From positions 5,518,001-5,582,000 of the forward strand of contig JABWDB010000008.1 of NCBI GenBank assembly GCA_019614645.1: a stretch of 64,000 nt of DNA. Direction: 5' to 3'. Shown here in pieces: positions 13,381 to 26,900 of this stretch; within the stretch, counting starts at the first letter, position 1, and each line of letters opens with the position of its first letter. Position numbers and translations under genes: made by a program. The notes under the pieces are model-generated. The model was not told the origin of the DNA, ran no database searches, and saw only the letters and a list, made by a program, of their open reading frames with translations. The stretch comes from Stratiolaelaps scimitus (Eukaryota > Arthropoda > Arachnida > Mesostigmata > Laelapidae).

Positions 13381-14942
13381 ATTTCAATTCAATTATTTCT
13401 TTATTGACTGAACTGCGAAATATTACAACGCTTAAGTTCTCGTATTAAAAAATAAGATAAAAAGAGCGATCACCAAAGTATTTCACAAGGTTCTTCGAGG
13501 TGATATACCTTCAAAACATATCACAAAGTCATATTGAACAAGATAATTACAAGTGGCTTACTGGATTTGGGTCAAATAAGATTTTAGCCTTTTTTTTTAT
13601 TTCGAGAGCAAATTTCTTAACACAGGTGAGAGACCGAATCTCTCTAGGCAAAGAACCCCAGATTGACGGCAGGAGTATGGCGGCTTGATTCTTTAATAGC
13701 CAGAGGTGTCATGAACACTGTCGCTCTACGAGCAGTTCGTTTGGTGCAGGCTTTCATCGGAAGAGCAGCGTCTGTAGGCACAATACCCTTGTGTATCTTG
13801 AAAGCAAGAAGAGCGACGTGAATTGAGTGCAATGTAGTCAGCGAAGGAAGGTCAAATTTCACTAGGACGTCTGCAACCGAGTCTCTTCGAGTTTTACCAG
13901 TAATAGCTCGGAGCGCGTCATTCTGTATAATCTCCCCTCTCTGAAGTACATTTTTGTAGCCTCCACCCCAGACTGATATACCATAGCTGAGTAGAGGTAC
14001 CAGAAGGGCTTTGTAAAGGTACACCAAGCCTTCTGTAGGGATTCCAAGCTCTCTAAGTCTACGCAAAGAGGCTACTACAGCGTAGCACTTTGGCAATACG
14101 GAACTTAAATGATCCTTCCATCTGAGCTTTTCGTTCAAAACCAAGCCCAGGCATCTGACCGTAGGAGACCACTGCATTTCAATATCACAGAGACGCTGTT
14201 GGCCGATCGCAATGTTCCGTTGTGGTGAACGAAACAGAGTTATATTCGTTTTGCTTGCATTAATGGCAAGACAGAAACTCTCAAATGTTTTTACGATGAC
14301 GTCTGCTTTACGAAGCGCCTCAAAAATGTCCTGTTGTGCCCTTTCCGGCCGCACGCGAAACAATAGAGTGATGTCATCCGCGTAGGCGATTGTTTTACAA
14401 AAACCATCTTTATCAATTTTCCGTAGAATAAAATTTATGAGTATTATAAACATGTAAGGTCCAAGAATGGATCCCTGCTGTGTCCCTAAGTTAACCTCTT
14501 CCCAAGTAGATTCTACCAGACCAACTTTTACTGCTTGTCTTCTACCGGTGAGGTACGAGCGGAACCAGTTTACAACCATATCGGAGCAGCCAGCACAGGA
14601 TAGGGCTTCAAGGAAGAGCGTATGCGAGAGACAATTGAACGCGGCTGATACATCAAGGAATACACCGAGGCAAAGATTGTTCCGTTCAATAGAATCATTG
14701 ATTTCTTGCCATAGATGCGCTAAAGCCAGCTCGGTCGAACGTCTTCTACGAAACCCAAATTGAGAAGGGGAAAAGAAATTTGTCGAATCCAAATGAAGTT
14801 CAAGTCTCCGCTTCGCCAATTTCTCAATTACCTTGGATAAGTAGTCTACAAGAGAGATTGGCCGATAATTTCCTGCTAATTTACGGTCACCCTTGTTTTT
14901 GAAGAGGGGTATTATAGAAGCATCTTTAAGTTGGCGGGGTAT
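13381..14942 (-). mobile_element. 5'-truncated non-LTR retrotransposon (LINE) with reverse transcriptase
   Basis: The - strand encodes the C-terminal half of a LINE polyprotein, from about 14940 down to 13570. The translation starts just before NYRPISL, then carries QFGFRRRRSTELAL, motif A (FLDVSAAFNCL, Asp kept), motif B (TQQGSILGP) and the catalytic YADDITLL box, followed by the thumb region. Jockey/CR1-like clade is my impression. The main frame runs 14819-13644, but the expected C-terminal block (PSIWGSLPREIRSL) continues in another frame, so there is a frameshift near 13670-13690. The upstream end is cut at the TA tract beginning at 14942; endonuclease and ORF1 are absent. The 3' end carries AATAAAG, then ATTGA-type short repeats. 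Dead copy. Confidence 0.9.
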
Positions 14943-14968
14943 ATAATATATATATTATATATATATAT
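14942..14968. repeat. (TA)n tract at the LINE 5' truncation point
   Basis: The reverse-transcriptase homology ends exactly where this TA tract begins, so truncation or insertion took place at the microsatellite. Confidence 0.8.
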
Positions 14969-16520
14969 GACACTTAACCTATTCTAGTAATAATAAATTG
15001 CAGTTAACTGCAACATGAGGAAAAGGTGCCGGCATTGGATGCGGGGCGCTTGTGATAAATTTTCAGTAAATATGTATGAAGAAATCAATAAGAAGAATTT
15101 GATCATTGGTCGATCATAGGCGTCGAGATTCATTAGCCGTCGGTGAATCCATTCGGCATAACGCAGTGCACAGAACCAGGGGTGTATTCACAAGTGGCCG
15201 TACGGTTCTAATGTGTGAGTACGTAAAATTTGTCGTGTCCCAGTTTGAAGGACACCTTCGGTCATCTAACTTTGGTACTGGTCTGGAACTCTGCCACGCT
15301 GGGTAATACACCGTGAGCATTATAGAGTTGTCATCGATTCTAGGAAACACATGCACACACATCGAATGACACTAAAAGTGACAACAGTGGATAAAAGACA
15401 TATGCTTTAGTATACTCAGATCGGAAATCAGGACATGTTTAGCGGTTAGCCCCCCACCCTTATTGGATCTCCAGTCTGATAACAACAACGATTGAACGAC
15501 GCTGGTCCATATGAATTCAAAATCAAGCAGCTGAGACGAAGGTTCAGTATCCGCTTTGTCCGAAGACCATTACCTGCCCCACAAGTCAGCTGGAATACAC
15601 CTATCCGTAGCTGTTCATGTAGCTAATCTTAAACGGTCGCTTTGAGTCAGACACGGTTGTCTGTTGATGTTTTACATTCGTTGATATTTAGCTTTGTTTT
15701 CGGAAAATGAGTAAAATCAATAGAACTTTGATCGAGCCGAGGTTGTTTCAGTTCCTGCGAACTGCGGACTCTGCGAATTTCACAGCGATACTACCACCGA
15801 TTCGCGCAATGCAACAACCCGCAAGCAAGGCGGCACTGTTTCAAGCAGACACCGGCATTCGTGCGCACAGAAGGGATTTACTAAATCGACACTGGCGCTG
15901 ACGATAAGCATCGCTCAGTCAATCGACTCATACACACACACACTATGAACACGCATACATTGTTCCTCTATCTCTCTTTCTCCCTCTGCGAGTCTGTGGG
16001 GACTGATCCTGCCGAGGCGAAAGTAAGTCGACCGAAAGTGCCGTTGATGCTGATCCCCTGATGATGCTACAGCCACGCAAAGAGGCGTTTGACTGTGTGG
16101 GAACTTACCTTACCCAATGCCATTGTTGTTGCTAACTAATCCGTCGGCTTCCTTGGAACTTCTCTCAATGGAGATCCAGCCGGTCGTAGCGGCAACGCGA
16201 TACCGGCCCGTCGAGTCCCCAGCGAGCCAAACGAGTGCTGTGATACCTTAGCGGCAAAAGCGCGACTCGAACAACAACGAACAGCAGCTACAGTCAGCAC
16301 ACGGCCTTCTGCGAATATTTTCTACATGCAGTATGCTGCACAATCGTTGCTCTGCTCATCGTTTCGAGTGATCAATATAATATTTCGCCTCTTTGAGGCT
16401 CGTCTCTTCGCCATCAGAGACCCTATCCGATGTATAATTGCTAGCAACAAACAGAAAAAACAACAGTAGCATTCTGTTGTTGCTATTGCTGCTGTTGGGT
16501 CAGTGGACAACTCGAGCCGA
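14969..16520. other. Intergenic region without a convincing gene
   Basis: Only short chance frames are present. A 64-codon frame at 15707-15901 on + starts with a reasonable ATG context but resembles nothing I know. The last few hundred bases, with CAA/TTG-rich sequence, are probably 5' flank or 5' UTR of the membrane-protein gene that follows. Confidence 0.4.
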
Positions 16521-16525
16521 GAGGC

Positions 16526-17523
16526 ATGTTACGGTCGGCGAACTCGAAGCCGGAAGCGTCGCTCAACGCGTATCACTGGATGCCATTGGCCGTCAGTGAT
16601 GAGCGGACCCGGCAGGACAGGGCGATAACTCACCCTTGCTTCAGTGTGATGAACAGTGTTATCCTAGCGGTCATCCTGCTTATCGAGGTGAATTCGGTGA
16701 TCGTTTTCTACAAAGTTTATGCCGAGGCAAAGGCGAGTGGACTTCGAACATCGCTAATGTTCATAATGGTAACTGCCTCCGGGGTATTTCTACTCACAAA
16801 ACTGATCGAGTGGCTGGCGTACGTCGACAGCAATCATCGACTGGTAAATAGTTGCCAATTTCCACAACACATCTATCGGCAGGCTTGTCGTTAGTCTTGA
16901 CTAACTCCCACGAATATTAATGACGAATGAAAAATTCTTCTTAGTTTGACGAAATGGCATATATTACCATACGGTTCTTCTCAGTTTCCGATACAATATA
17001 ATCGTATCCTCAGCGATGTCATGCCATTTACATGTGATCATTTACACAGCGTTGCACAGATGTTCTTCGCCAGGATAGCTGAGTAGTTCGAAGGACGTTG
17101 CGAGACCCCAATTCTAAACGTTCAATGATCCGAGTAGATTGCGTAACCAAGTGCCGGGTATCGATCTGTTTTAATCTTCGTTGGCCTGATGCCATGCGTT
17201 CTTTTTCCTGTCTCCACCGAATTTAGTCCCTCAAGGCGCTGAACTGCAGTATGGCCCTTCTCGTTTGGTCGTCGCTAGGATCGACCACGTGCATCGTGCT
17301 GTTCAACAAAGAGGAAATAATATTCGATATCATGATCGAGATATTCGTCGTTCTGTCGTTCGCCCTAACCGCGTTGCTTCTTGTCAAAGTCAACTCGCAA
17401 GAGCAACAACACCAACAGGACGATACAAACTACTGGGGTACGAGAAGCTCCCCACGAGGCACTCCTTCGCCGAAGGGTAACAGAGAGGAAAGCATGAGCA
17501 TTTTCCACGAGCAGTGGATCTAG
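16526..17523 (+). CDS. Small four-helix membrane protein, two exons, unknown family
   Basis: Exon 1 is 16526-16843 and ends CTG|GTAAAT. Exon 2 is 17227-17523 after TTTAG. Both are phase 0 and together encode 204 residues. Four hydrophobic segments are visible: about residues 41-65 (VMNSVILAVILLIEVNSVIV), 75-99 (MFIMVTASGVFLLTKLIEWL), 112-130 (SMALLVWSSLGSTTCIVLF) and 138-160 (IEIFVVLSFALTALLLVKV). Between the last helix and the C-terminus (SIFHEQWI) is a polar Gln/Ser/Pro-rich tail. The layout suggests a tetraspan-like integral membrane protein, but I see no CCG or other tetraspanin signature, so no function is assigned. The start was chosen as the first Met before the hydrophobic region; the frame is open further upstream. 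Transcribed towards the CAP-domain gene. Confidence 0.75.
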
Positions 17524-18041
17524 GTCTACAGAGAGGACGTCGAGTTAGCGCCGATTTCTAGCGCAGACACGAAGAACGCTCGATGAATCTGCATTTATCA
17601 ATCATATGCAATTATTCTTTTGCGTGGCATGATACATACAGTGTAATTAAAAAGTGCCGTGTTGTTGCTGGGAACAACATGGCCTGGCACATACGAAGTT
17701 GTGAGTGTATTTCTCAAGTTCTCAATATATAAGCTGTTTGTGCTTTGTTGGAAACCGAATGTACACTTGTTTGTAAACATAAGCGTTACGATATAATAAC
17801 AAAATCGAATGAGATATAATCTTCAAAAAGTTCTTATGTTGCCTATTTTTTTCATGGTGCCGCCGATAGAGAAACTGCGCTGTGCAGCTAGTGAAGGAAT
17901 TATATATTACTTACCAACTAGCGTCATGTTTAAGTGTCTGAATGTGAAGCTCACCTCTTAGAATTTGATGTACGCGCAGCTATAACCATAATAATATAAT
18001 CGATCAGAACGATCCACATTTCTCTTGGACGGAGGCCGTCT

Positions 18042-18067
18042 AATAAAACAGGCAACTTGATTTTATT
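18042..18067. promoter_or_regulatory. Back-to-back polyadenylation signals of two convergent genes
   Basis: AATAAA on the + strand at 18042-18047 suits the membrane-protein gene (stop at 17523). TTTATT at 18062-18067 is AATAAA on the - strand and suits the CAP-domain gene (stop at 18717). They lie 14 bases apart, so the two 3' UTRs would nearly abut or overlap. Confidence 0.45.
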
Positions 18068-18716
18068 TATAAAATCACCAGAAATCTTTATTATGTTCGC
18101 ACTTTATACAGAGCATTGTACAGTCGCCATGTACAATACGTCTTGCCGTGTGGAGAGTGTCGACTCCTCTTTATATTGGTTCACTCCATCGACGGATGAG
18201 AGCCACAGCCGTGTGGGTTCGAATTGATTTCAGACACTCCTCGCTCGGAGCGACTCCAGTCGGTACCGTAGGGTGCTGTTGCCTAATCTGAGTGAAAAAT
18301 CCCGTTTTCTGTTTTGGCACGTTTACCCCAATGTTCACTTCTTACGTCTGTTTCGTCAACACGTTGCCCTGCAGTGATACATCTGATATTCAGATATTGG
18401 AGCCGGATTGAACGCCGAATTGAGAGTTCACCTGCGGGATGGGTTTCCGTGACCTCGTCCAGGTGTGGCGAAGCGTGTCCCTGAGCTCCCCGAGACGCTT
18501 GCTGTAATTCCGTCCGAGGACAGTTAGTGTACGTCATCTGTTTTGCACATGTATAGGTTTATCGAATCTATCCGCCCATGACACTGCGAAGAGACGTCTC
18601 CGCGAACCCGAGGTGTCCCCTCCGTTGAGAAGCGGGTAGCGACACCACAGGTCAAGCTAGCGCCTCACCTCACCTCGTCATCACCGCGATTGCCGCCGCC
18701 GCCGCCGTCGTCGTTA

Positions 18717-20714
18717 TTAGTTGAGGGATGAGGTAGGCGAAGCCGATGCAGATTCGTCATCGGATTGTGCCGCTGAGGTCGCTGCGCTCCCAAGCGAGGA
18801 CGCGGCTCTTCGGATCGGGATCGAGAATACGTTATTATGAAACTCTCCCGCAACGTTACCCGCGGGCTTATACAGCGCCACCACGATCACCTTGCCGGCT
18901 GAAATCAGATAGTGCAACAATCATCATCATAGGAGTGGCACTTCAAATGAAATTATGACCATACCTTTTAGGGTAATGACTCGAAATAATGATGGACGCG
19001 CGTAGCTAGAGAATCGGAGAAAGCCAGTGACACCCCCTTGGCCGGCAAAACGCTTTAGACAATTAGGCTACAACGCAACACTACATATCTGCATGAAGCA
19101 CTTTCTTGGAACAGTTCGTCGCAACGCACCAAAATATTTCGGCTCAGAGGAACAGCACGAACGTCCTTACCTCAGAGAAGGAGATCTAATACACCTCATC
19201 AAATATTACGACACTGGCGAAATGTCTACTATGCGATTGGTTATATACTTCGTATTAGCGGTAGCTAGTGATTTTTATGAAATTTATCGGCCGTTACATG
19301 CACTTCATAGCCACTCTCCTAAACGACTGTTTGGTTATCCACGGATTTTGGAACTCGACTTGTAGCATGACTTAGGTTTATCTGTTAGGTAACGCACGAC
19401 CTATCAGCAGGATAGGTCCAAACATCAAGATAGACACCCCTAAAGATCAATGCTAATCACGGTATTGTACAATCCAAAGGTTAAGGATGAGACGCAGAAC
19501 ATATTGCCTACCTCCTATCGTGGCCTTGCCTATGCCAACCTTCTGGCTGCTCTTCCATACCAGCTGAGTGAACCGCGATGCCTGGGTATGAAGGAGATCC
19601 CGGTTCTGGTAATAATCGTAGTATTTCTGCTCTGAGTACCAATGCTTCACAACGGTTTCTCCTGTGACACGATAACAAGCATTTCATTTCAGGTCCACCA
19701 TCTGCTATTTGCATATTTGTCCGATACTGTGTCGGATATAGTGCTCGATATCAGTACGCAACACTGTGTCTGTCTGGGTAAAATATGCAGGCTATATACA
19801 CAACGCCTACTTAATTGCCCCCCCTGAACACGAATGGATCCCCTCACAACGAATGGATTAGCGTACCATTGACATCGAAGTTCTCCTGAGTGTACGAGGA
19901 TTCTACGTAGAGATTCTGTCCAATATCTCGAAGCTTTCGATGATAGAGGTCGTTCGTGTGTGCGATGAAATTTGCCAGCTGCTGTGCTTGTTCACATAAC
20001 TGATTGACAGAGGGTAACAGGCGGAGGTTAGGTGTTCTGTTGAGTTTACTCTTAGGAGAACTCGTCACGCGCGTACTTCACGTGAGCAGTGGAGAGTCGT
20101 AGCATTTTTTTCAACGTTCATAATTCATTTGCACGTAAACAAAAATTAGACACAAATTGTACCCGATCTTGTTACCCGTGAGAGGTAAGAATCACCTGTT
20201 TCTTACCTGAGAACATTTGTACTATTCTCTTATTTAACGAACTCGGTCTATTTTAGTTCTCTGAGCCAAACGAAATGTTTATTGAGTTCGTGACACGCTT
20301 TTACTCAGAGCTAATTTTGAATGAATAATAATTCAGCTACCATTGTCACTCAAGAAAATTTACCAGTTTAACTATTCATGAGGATATACTATCTAACGTT
20401 CCTGGCATCGTATGTATATGTAAAATACAAAAATAAAATACATCTTACATAATGAAACGGTGAAAATTATCCACATACATTTACACACATTCATATTGTA
20501 GTTCATACACGAAATATAGTCCACTTCTACATCGGGGATGATTACGTACGCGAAGTGAGAGAAGAAGGAATGGAGCTCGGTGTTTCCGTCGAAAATGGTT
20601 ATGCCAGAAGAGGCAGTCTTGTACAAAGTCACTCTCAGCATAGTCTACCTGCGAGCCCCCGCCGGAGTCGACCACAGGCTCACGTTTGACCCGCACTTGC
20701 TCTTTCAGGAACAC
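18717..20714 (-). CDS. CAP domain-coding exons (last four exons)
   Basis: 20714-20550 encodes the helix-1 region (HNHFRRKHRAP). 20050-19867 encodes helix 2 and the GQNL motif. 19661-19512 encodes the WYSE and RFTQLVW motifs. 18898-18717 encodes the last strands (KPAGNV) and a Ser/Ala-rich tail ending in SSLN. Junction codons: R|S, G (g|ga), G (g|cc). This is the best supported part of the gene. Confidence 0.9.
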
Positions 20715-21935
20715 CTGCGTACGGGGAATAAATAAAGCAACTTAGGTAAGGTACCTTATAATTTCGTGTATTTTACATCAGAGAGAGTTGAAAGTATCTT
20801 GACTACTAAGTGACTATTTGTTTAGTTTACGTGAGATGAGCCAGAAGGGCAGCGTTTATCGTCTTTTTGAATAGAATACCATATACCTAGTATACGTATT
20901 AGAATATAATTTATATAAAATTGCACGAAAGGTGACCTTTTCTCGTCGGTCAGTATGCAAACATGTATTATTGGCGCGAGCCCCCATCCATTCTGAGCTA
21001 TTATATATAGGAGCCTGCCCATTGTCTTTCATTTAACTGATTGTGTAGAATAATTATTTCCTTTATCAGATGTTGATTTGACGGATACTTGATGCAGGGT
21101 GTTCCCGACGATTTGTCGATGATATATCGCTTTTGTATAGGCCTACTTGCAGCTCCTTTATTAAACCAATAAAGCCTTACTGTCGCCACATAGTTTGATG
21201 TTGCCTGTTTTGTATTCGACCATGTTTCCTTGTGTTCAATTTCATGGTGCCTTGTTCACTTAGGCCTGGCCTTGGTATCAGGCTTTCGCGCTGTATCTAA
21301 TTAACCTCCACCACAGTTCTGACCGTGACCCCCCCGGAATACGACTTGGCCGAATCTCATATTTGGGCCCTGTTCAACTCGCAGAGCCTTACGCGGCCAC
21401 GACTACCGCTATGGAGGCTAGACGAGTGCGCAATGAGAAAATGATCGTGTAATCACGGGGTGAAGGTCATGGGGTTGTATGTGTCCCGCCGCAACTAAAC
21501 ACGAAATATTGGCGTCAACGAGGCATATCAGCCCGATCGCTGCAGATTGCACGCGCCGATTGTAATGAATGATCATACCATTTCAGGAGCGGTCAGTCAG
21601 TCACTGAGTGAATCTGCCATGATTGGATTCAACGAGCGCGACTCGCTCAGAATCGAATTCTCTCACGTGAAATGTAACCATTTTATAGTATTTATCATGT
21701 ATCGTCGGCGCATAAATTGCTGATTCGCACAGCAACACATTTCGTGTTGTATGTGCTGCAATGCTGAAGATAACTCGTGTTCGTCTAGTCTGAGTTATAT
21801 ACCATACTCTACAATAGACGTTGGTGACGTCCTCAACAAAAAAAAGAGCAGGCATTAACTGACAATTTCGTTTAAGATAACAATAATAATAATGTAAATA
21901 AAACAAATCAACTCCAGCGCTAGCAATTTGCACAA

Positions 21936-21978
<43 letters not shown>

Positions 21979-23948
21979 CATAGAATTTCTATGCAGGCAG
22001 AACACAGCCACAAAGCCATTATGCGCTTCTCGTCAGCAAAGATACACCGTGCCTTGGGCATCACCAGCGTACGGCCCATTGTTACAGCACAACGGAGAGT
22101 AATAGTAATAATGATAATAATAATAATGATAAGCATAACAAAATATTGAAGCCCGTACTCGATACGGAGGACCACGACGAAGGGGGGGACCACGGCTGCA
22201 AGAATCAACGAGGCGACGATTCCCACCAGCGTGATCCGATCGTAACAGGAATGATAATCGAAATGATATGAACCACCCATGTTTTGCTTCATTGACTCAG
22301 TTTTAATGTACTTCTTTGGCGGCAGCAGTCGCTGACTCTATAAATAGCGCGAGAGTGTGTGTGGTGCGTGTGTGTGTGCGCGCTGTATACTAAGTGATAC
22401 CATCAAAGCACGTTTTCAATTGGAGCCACTATAATTAGTGGAAAGCAGCCATTATTAACGTTATCGTCATAACGTTCGCCATCATGGTGGTCAGCCCTGA
22501 TAGATATGGCGTCGCGTCCTTGCGTACACTCGTATTGGGTTTTACCCCTGCGCGCGCTGTGATCACCTGCCAACTCCTGACGACGAAATAGCTTTATGTG
22601 TAACCGTGTTTAAACAAAAATTGGGCGGTTCCACAGGTACTCGTCGAAACGATGCATGTCCCCCATGTTTTTGCAGGCGTAGTCGACAAAACGGACTCCC
22701 CTGTGTCCGCTGGTAGTGATAATTTTCCTTTTTTATTTTTTTTTCCAGAACATTACAGCAATTAGGTTAAGGTGTTCGCTCCGACAGAGGGTCCATGCGA
22801 ACGGCATACTGTAAACAAATAATATATCACCTATGGCGTAATGTCACCCACTTCAGTCATGTTCTCGATGAACACGGAAGGTGTGGTGGCACCTCGCAAA
22901 TGAGGCCCATGCATAAATGAGGCTTCGTGCTCGTTCTTACATAATTGAGCTGAGCTTAATGATTGACGCCGAACGTGTGTTCCGCTGAATATGCTAGTCT
23001 GTTTTTGAGGAGAGATATAGTTCTGGCCAGGGGCACTCTGATGATTTGCGCATACACGATGTTCCAAATATTGAAGTCACCTGGAGGAAACGTGAGACGC
23101 AATATCTAGAAGAGAGCCCGTTGAATACAGTCACTGAACGTTAGAGTTTTCCCATTTTGCCTCATAACACTCATTTGCTCAATCGAGGACGGGAACACAT
23201 CTTACTTAGACCGCTCAGCCTTGCGAACGTTGTTCATAGCCGTACATCGATGGTCTCGTAGTGAGCGTCGAAAATTAATCTTAGATTGGTGGGGCACATA
23301 TGGCATGAGCAAAGGTCCTGTCATACTAGGAGAATATTTGGATGTCTCTATCACCTTTCGTCGTCTGTGGCTTCATATCAAATATGATTGAAAATCGGTG
23401 GTTAGGTTGAAAAACGAGGGGGTTAGACACCTCTCGACGTGATTTCATATACAGGGTTAGGTTAGTGTTAGATTGCTGAAAGCAAAGTGCAGGTTCTACC
23501 TCTGCTATTATCCTCACTAGGTTAGTCTACCATTGGACACAATTGCCCGTCCACAACTGTGCGGCACGAACTATCCAAGCCACAATGGAACGGATTGCCA
23601 GGGGTGAAAAAATGTTCTTGACGTCACAGGTAGGCCACACGATTGAACGGCAAAGATCCAACGTGAGTCGACGAATCGCTATGGCTGTATACGTGGCTGT
23701 TACCGCGACGTCAATAATGCTTCCACCAAGGGATCGGCTCTTAGGCGGTGCTCTAAGCTATCCAGACGACAGCTTCATGTCGGCGGACGTCAAATGGCGA
23801 GGCGACGAGGATTGGCGAATTGCATAGAGTGAGCATTGGTGGGCGGACTCACTCTGTTTGTTACGTGGTGGATGTTCAGCGAGGCGTGCACTCCTCGACG
23901 TGACCCCATCAGCACCTGGCTTTATCTCTCTCTCCTTCTCTATATCTT

Positions 23949-23997
<49 letters not shown>

Positions 23998-26900
23998 AAG
24001 TGGTGGTATCAGGATCCGGCTCGTTTGACTAAAAACCAAACGCCGTAAGAGATAAATAGGCCACCACTGTACACTTGTTCAAGGGGAGGTAGGAATATTA
24101 TTAAGTGAGCGAACAGCGAATAGGAGAGCCAGTAGTATATAAAAAAGTATAGGTAAACTACAAATGGTAGAAGACAGTAGCCTCAAGTGGAAATTAATCG
24201 GAAGAGCCAATCGTTGAGAGCTGAACTACGATGAAACGCATAATAAGCATTGTCTGTGTCGTAGGATGGTGAATAATTAATAATAATTCCTCAGGTGGCG
24301 TTTACCCTTGTTGTTATAGGAATTGCCAGCATGGTTGTATTCGTGATTAGCTCTCGTCCACTAAATGACGCTCATCCGTAGTGTCGTAACAGAAGGTGCG
24401 AAGAACCACCACGAATTAGCACATGTGACGAGGGACACTCTTCTAATCAGCAAAATCAATCGATTTCAGATTCGAGGAGGCATTTTTCACCTTCCCAATT
24501 AATTCGGCCATCATTAATGGCTGGCCCGCCAAATATGGTGGGGTATATTTTCCTTGTAAAAATGTGAACCGTACTTCCGTAATTGCCGATCTTTTAAATG
24601 ATCGAGACGGTGAAGAATTTCACTGGCAGATGGAGCGGGGGAGGCGTCGGTTATGTGCGTGCTGTGCGGTGCAGGAGTCGAGGACGATCCTCTTCGCACA
24701 TTGACACCATGTAGAGCCACAGAGCAGGTACGGCAGGAGGTCGCGTATCCATCTACAATACTTTGATATAGCCTCTATGGCTCAACCTAGAGCAATTCTG
24801 AGGCATTTGTGTACCTTGGTAAACGTATGCCAGAAAAACATATATCTAATATGTAGCTGAACTCTTTTTGACGTTTTTCTTTAAGTGAATCCTCTTCTTA
24901 CAATGACTTATAGACCTTTTAATTTACCTGTCCTCATTGCTCAAACGTCTACACTGACAGATAGTTCTCTGTTTAGTGCGTTAGCTCAAATGAACCCTGT
25001 GGGTGACCATTCACCGTGTAAATGGTACACATGCATGTAAACCTGTTGGTACCCAAGGGGCGAGCGACTGTTCGGGCCGATGCATGAAGTGAATGTCAAA
25101 TACGACAACCGGAAGTAGGATGTGTTCTTGTGTGAAGCATCAGTTGCAGCACTACCCACAGCAGACTGTGTAATGCGGCGGTATAGACAGTAAGAGTGAC
25201 CGCATGGTCTTATGGATACACAGCCAGTTCGTCGTTATCATACAAGGTACAGATCCCTTATCTGACCTGCAACGATGACTGGATCGTACAGGAAATCATT
25301 ATAGTGCTGCCACAATGTGTCCGTGATACACGTAAACACAAAGCTGTTACAGAACACCATAACGCTTGATACGTACGGCACTCACTGGATGATACCGGTC
25401 CAGTGTTCGACCGGAAGAATTGTGCTGGCAATGGTTGTCTTTCACTTGCTACACGTTTCGGACAGCGACGATTGATGGTTGGTGTGGTGGCGCTGACATT
25501 CGCAAATTGGGCGAACTCACGTTGCCGCTGCCTACTGCCCTTCAACAGCGACAATAGCCTGTCAAGCTGCCGACTCTGAGATCAAGCTTCATATAGGTTA
25601 TCACTAGTGGCTAGAGACCTGTCAAAATCGACATATGCCTACATACTTGCATTGTCTGTCTCATTTCCGTTTGGCTGCAGAAACCGACTTGGCTAATTTT
25701 GCTGTTCAACCAGACGCAGTAGCACATGTCCACTACTGCGGTTGCTTGCACTTCTAACCTCTGAAACATCGAACGAAACCAGTTCAACGCCTAGCGACGA
25801 GTCCACACCCAAATGAGGCATTCTTGCTTATTATTATGCAGGCGGTGTGACCGAAGTTCGGATAACGCTTGGCGTGGCGGCACCTTTGTGGCGGCTTTTG
25901 CCCAACGTTATTTCATCTGCTCCGATCTAGCGAACCCGTCGCTGAAATTACACCAAGGGTATTCTCGAATATTTTCTATTTTCATCGGCTAGTTCAGACG
26001 GCTATTATTTAATTGTTGCGTTCACTGTATGTTGTCTTGTCAATAGTCAGTTAGTCACCGACTAACGCCCACCTGCTTCCGGGTTAACTCTAAGCGCCCT
26101 CTGGTAAGTTACCCCGCCACACTCCTTGAGGGAATTGACGAACAATACATATCGTCGTTCTGTATACAACAAAAGCCAACAGGTAGAGCCGAAGTTCACC
26201 TCAGCCTAGGCAGTGATGGGTATCAGATAACCGATGGAATCTCCTGAGATCCCATGTGTCTACAGCTACGTTTTGCGTATAGCTTTGGCAATCGTGTACA
26301 TACGTGTACAATATCACAGACTCTATATTACGGCATATTATAAATACGTGATAGATGATGCTGATATTGAGACGTGGAACCCTGAGTTGCGTTCGACAAC
26401 TGGCTGATAGTACCTGTTGCATTATTGTGGCAAGTAGAAATCATAACAGGTAAATATGTAATTATCATCATTACCATCAACATAATGGTCGTCGAAGTTT
26501 GTTCTATGGCGAGTGGGAACCCCGAACACAGAATATAACGGAAAAGTGTGTTGGATATTTCTTGTCTGTTAATTAGGGAAGAATTATAGAAGGTCCTCCG
26601 TTCAGCCAAGCAGTACTCACCGCCCGACCTCAGCGGTCTGAAAGAATATCGCCGAGTTTATCTCCCACGTCCCAAAACTTTAAAGGAAATAAAAAACTTG
26701 AAAGGAAATAAAACTATTTTTTACTGATTTAACGGAAATAATTAATTATACAATGTCTTCGGGATAATCGATCCAAAGCCCAAGTATAATATACAGTATA
26801 TCCACATGTAATATAATATACCGTAAGTATTACCCTCCAGGAACGCAGTTAGTATCGTCCACGCTCGAGCTCTAGGGCTTGTATATGAAATGTTAAATGA

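Noticed and set aside
22335..22345. TATAAATA promoter element
   Set aside because: No gene start follows on either strand; such AT-rich words are common here.
23390..23520. GGTTAGGTTAG-like motifs resembling arthropod telomere repeats (TTAGG)
   Set aside because: Only isolated two-unit occurrences, no array; expected by chance in this composition.
23543..23827. 94-codon + strand frame with a reasonable ATG
   Set aside because: Lies antisense in a CAP-gene intron, without splice context or recognisable protein; could not be told from chance.
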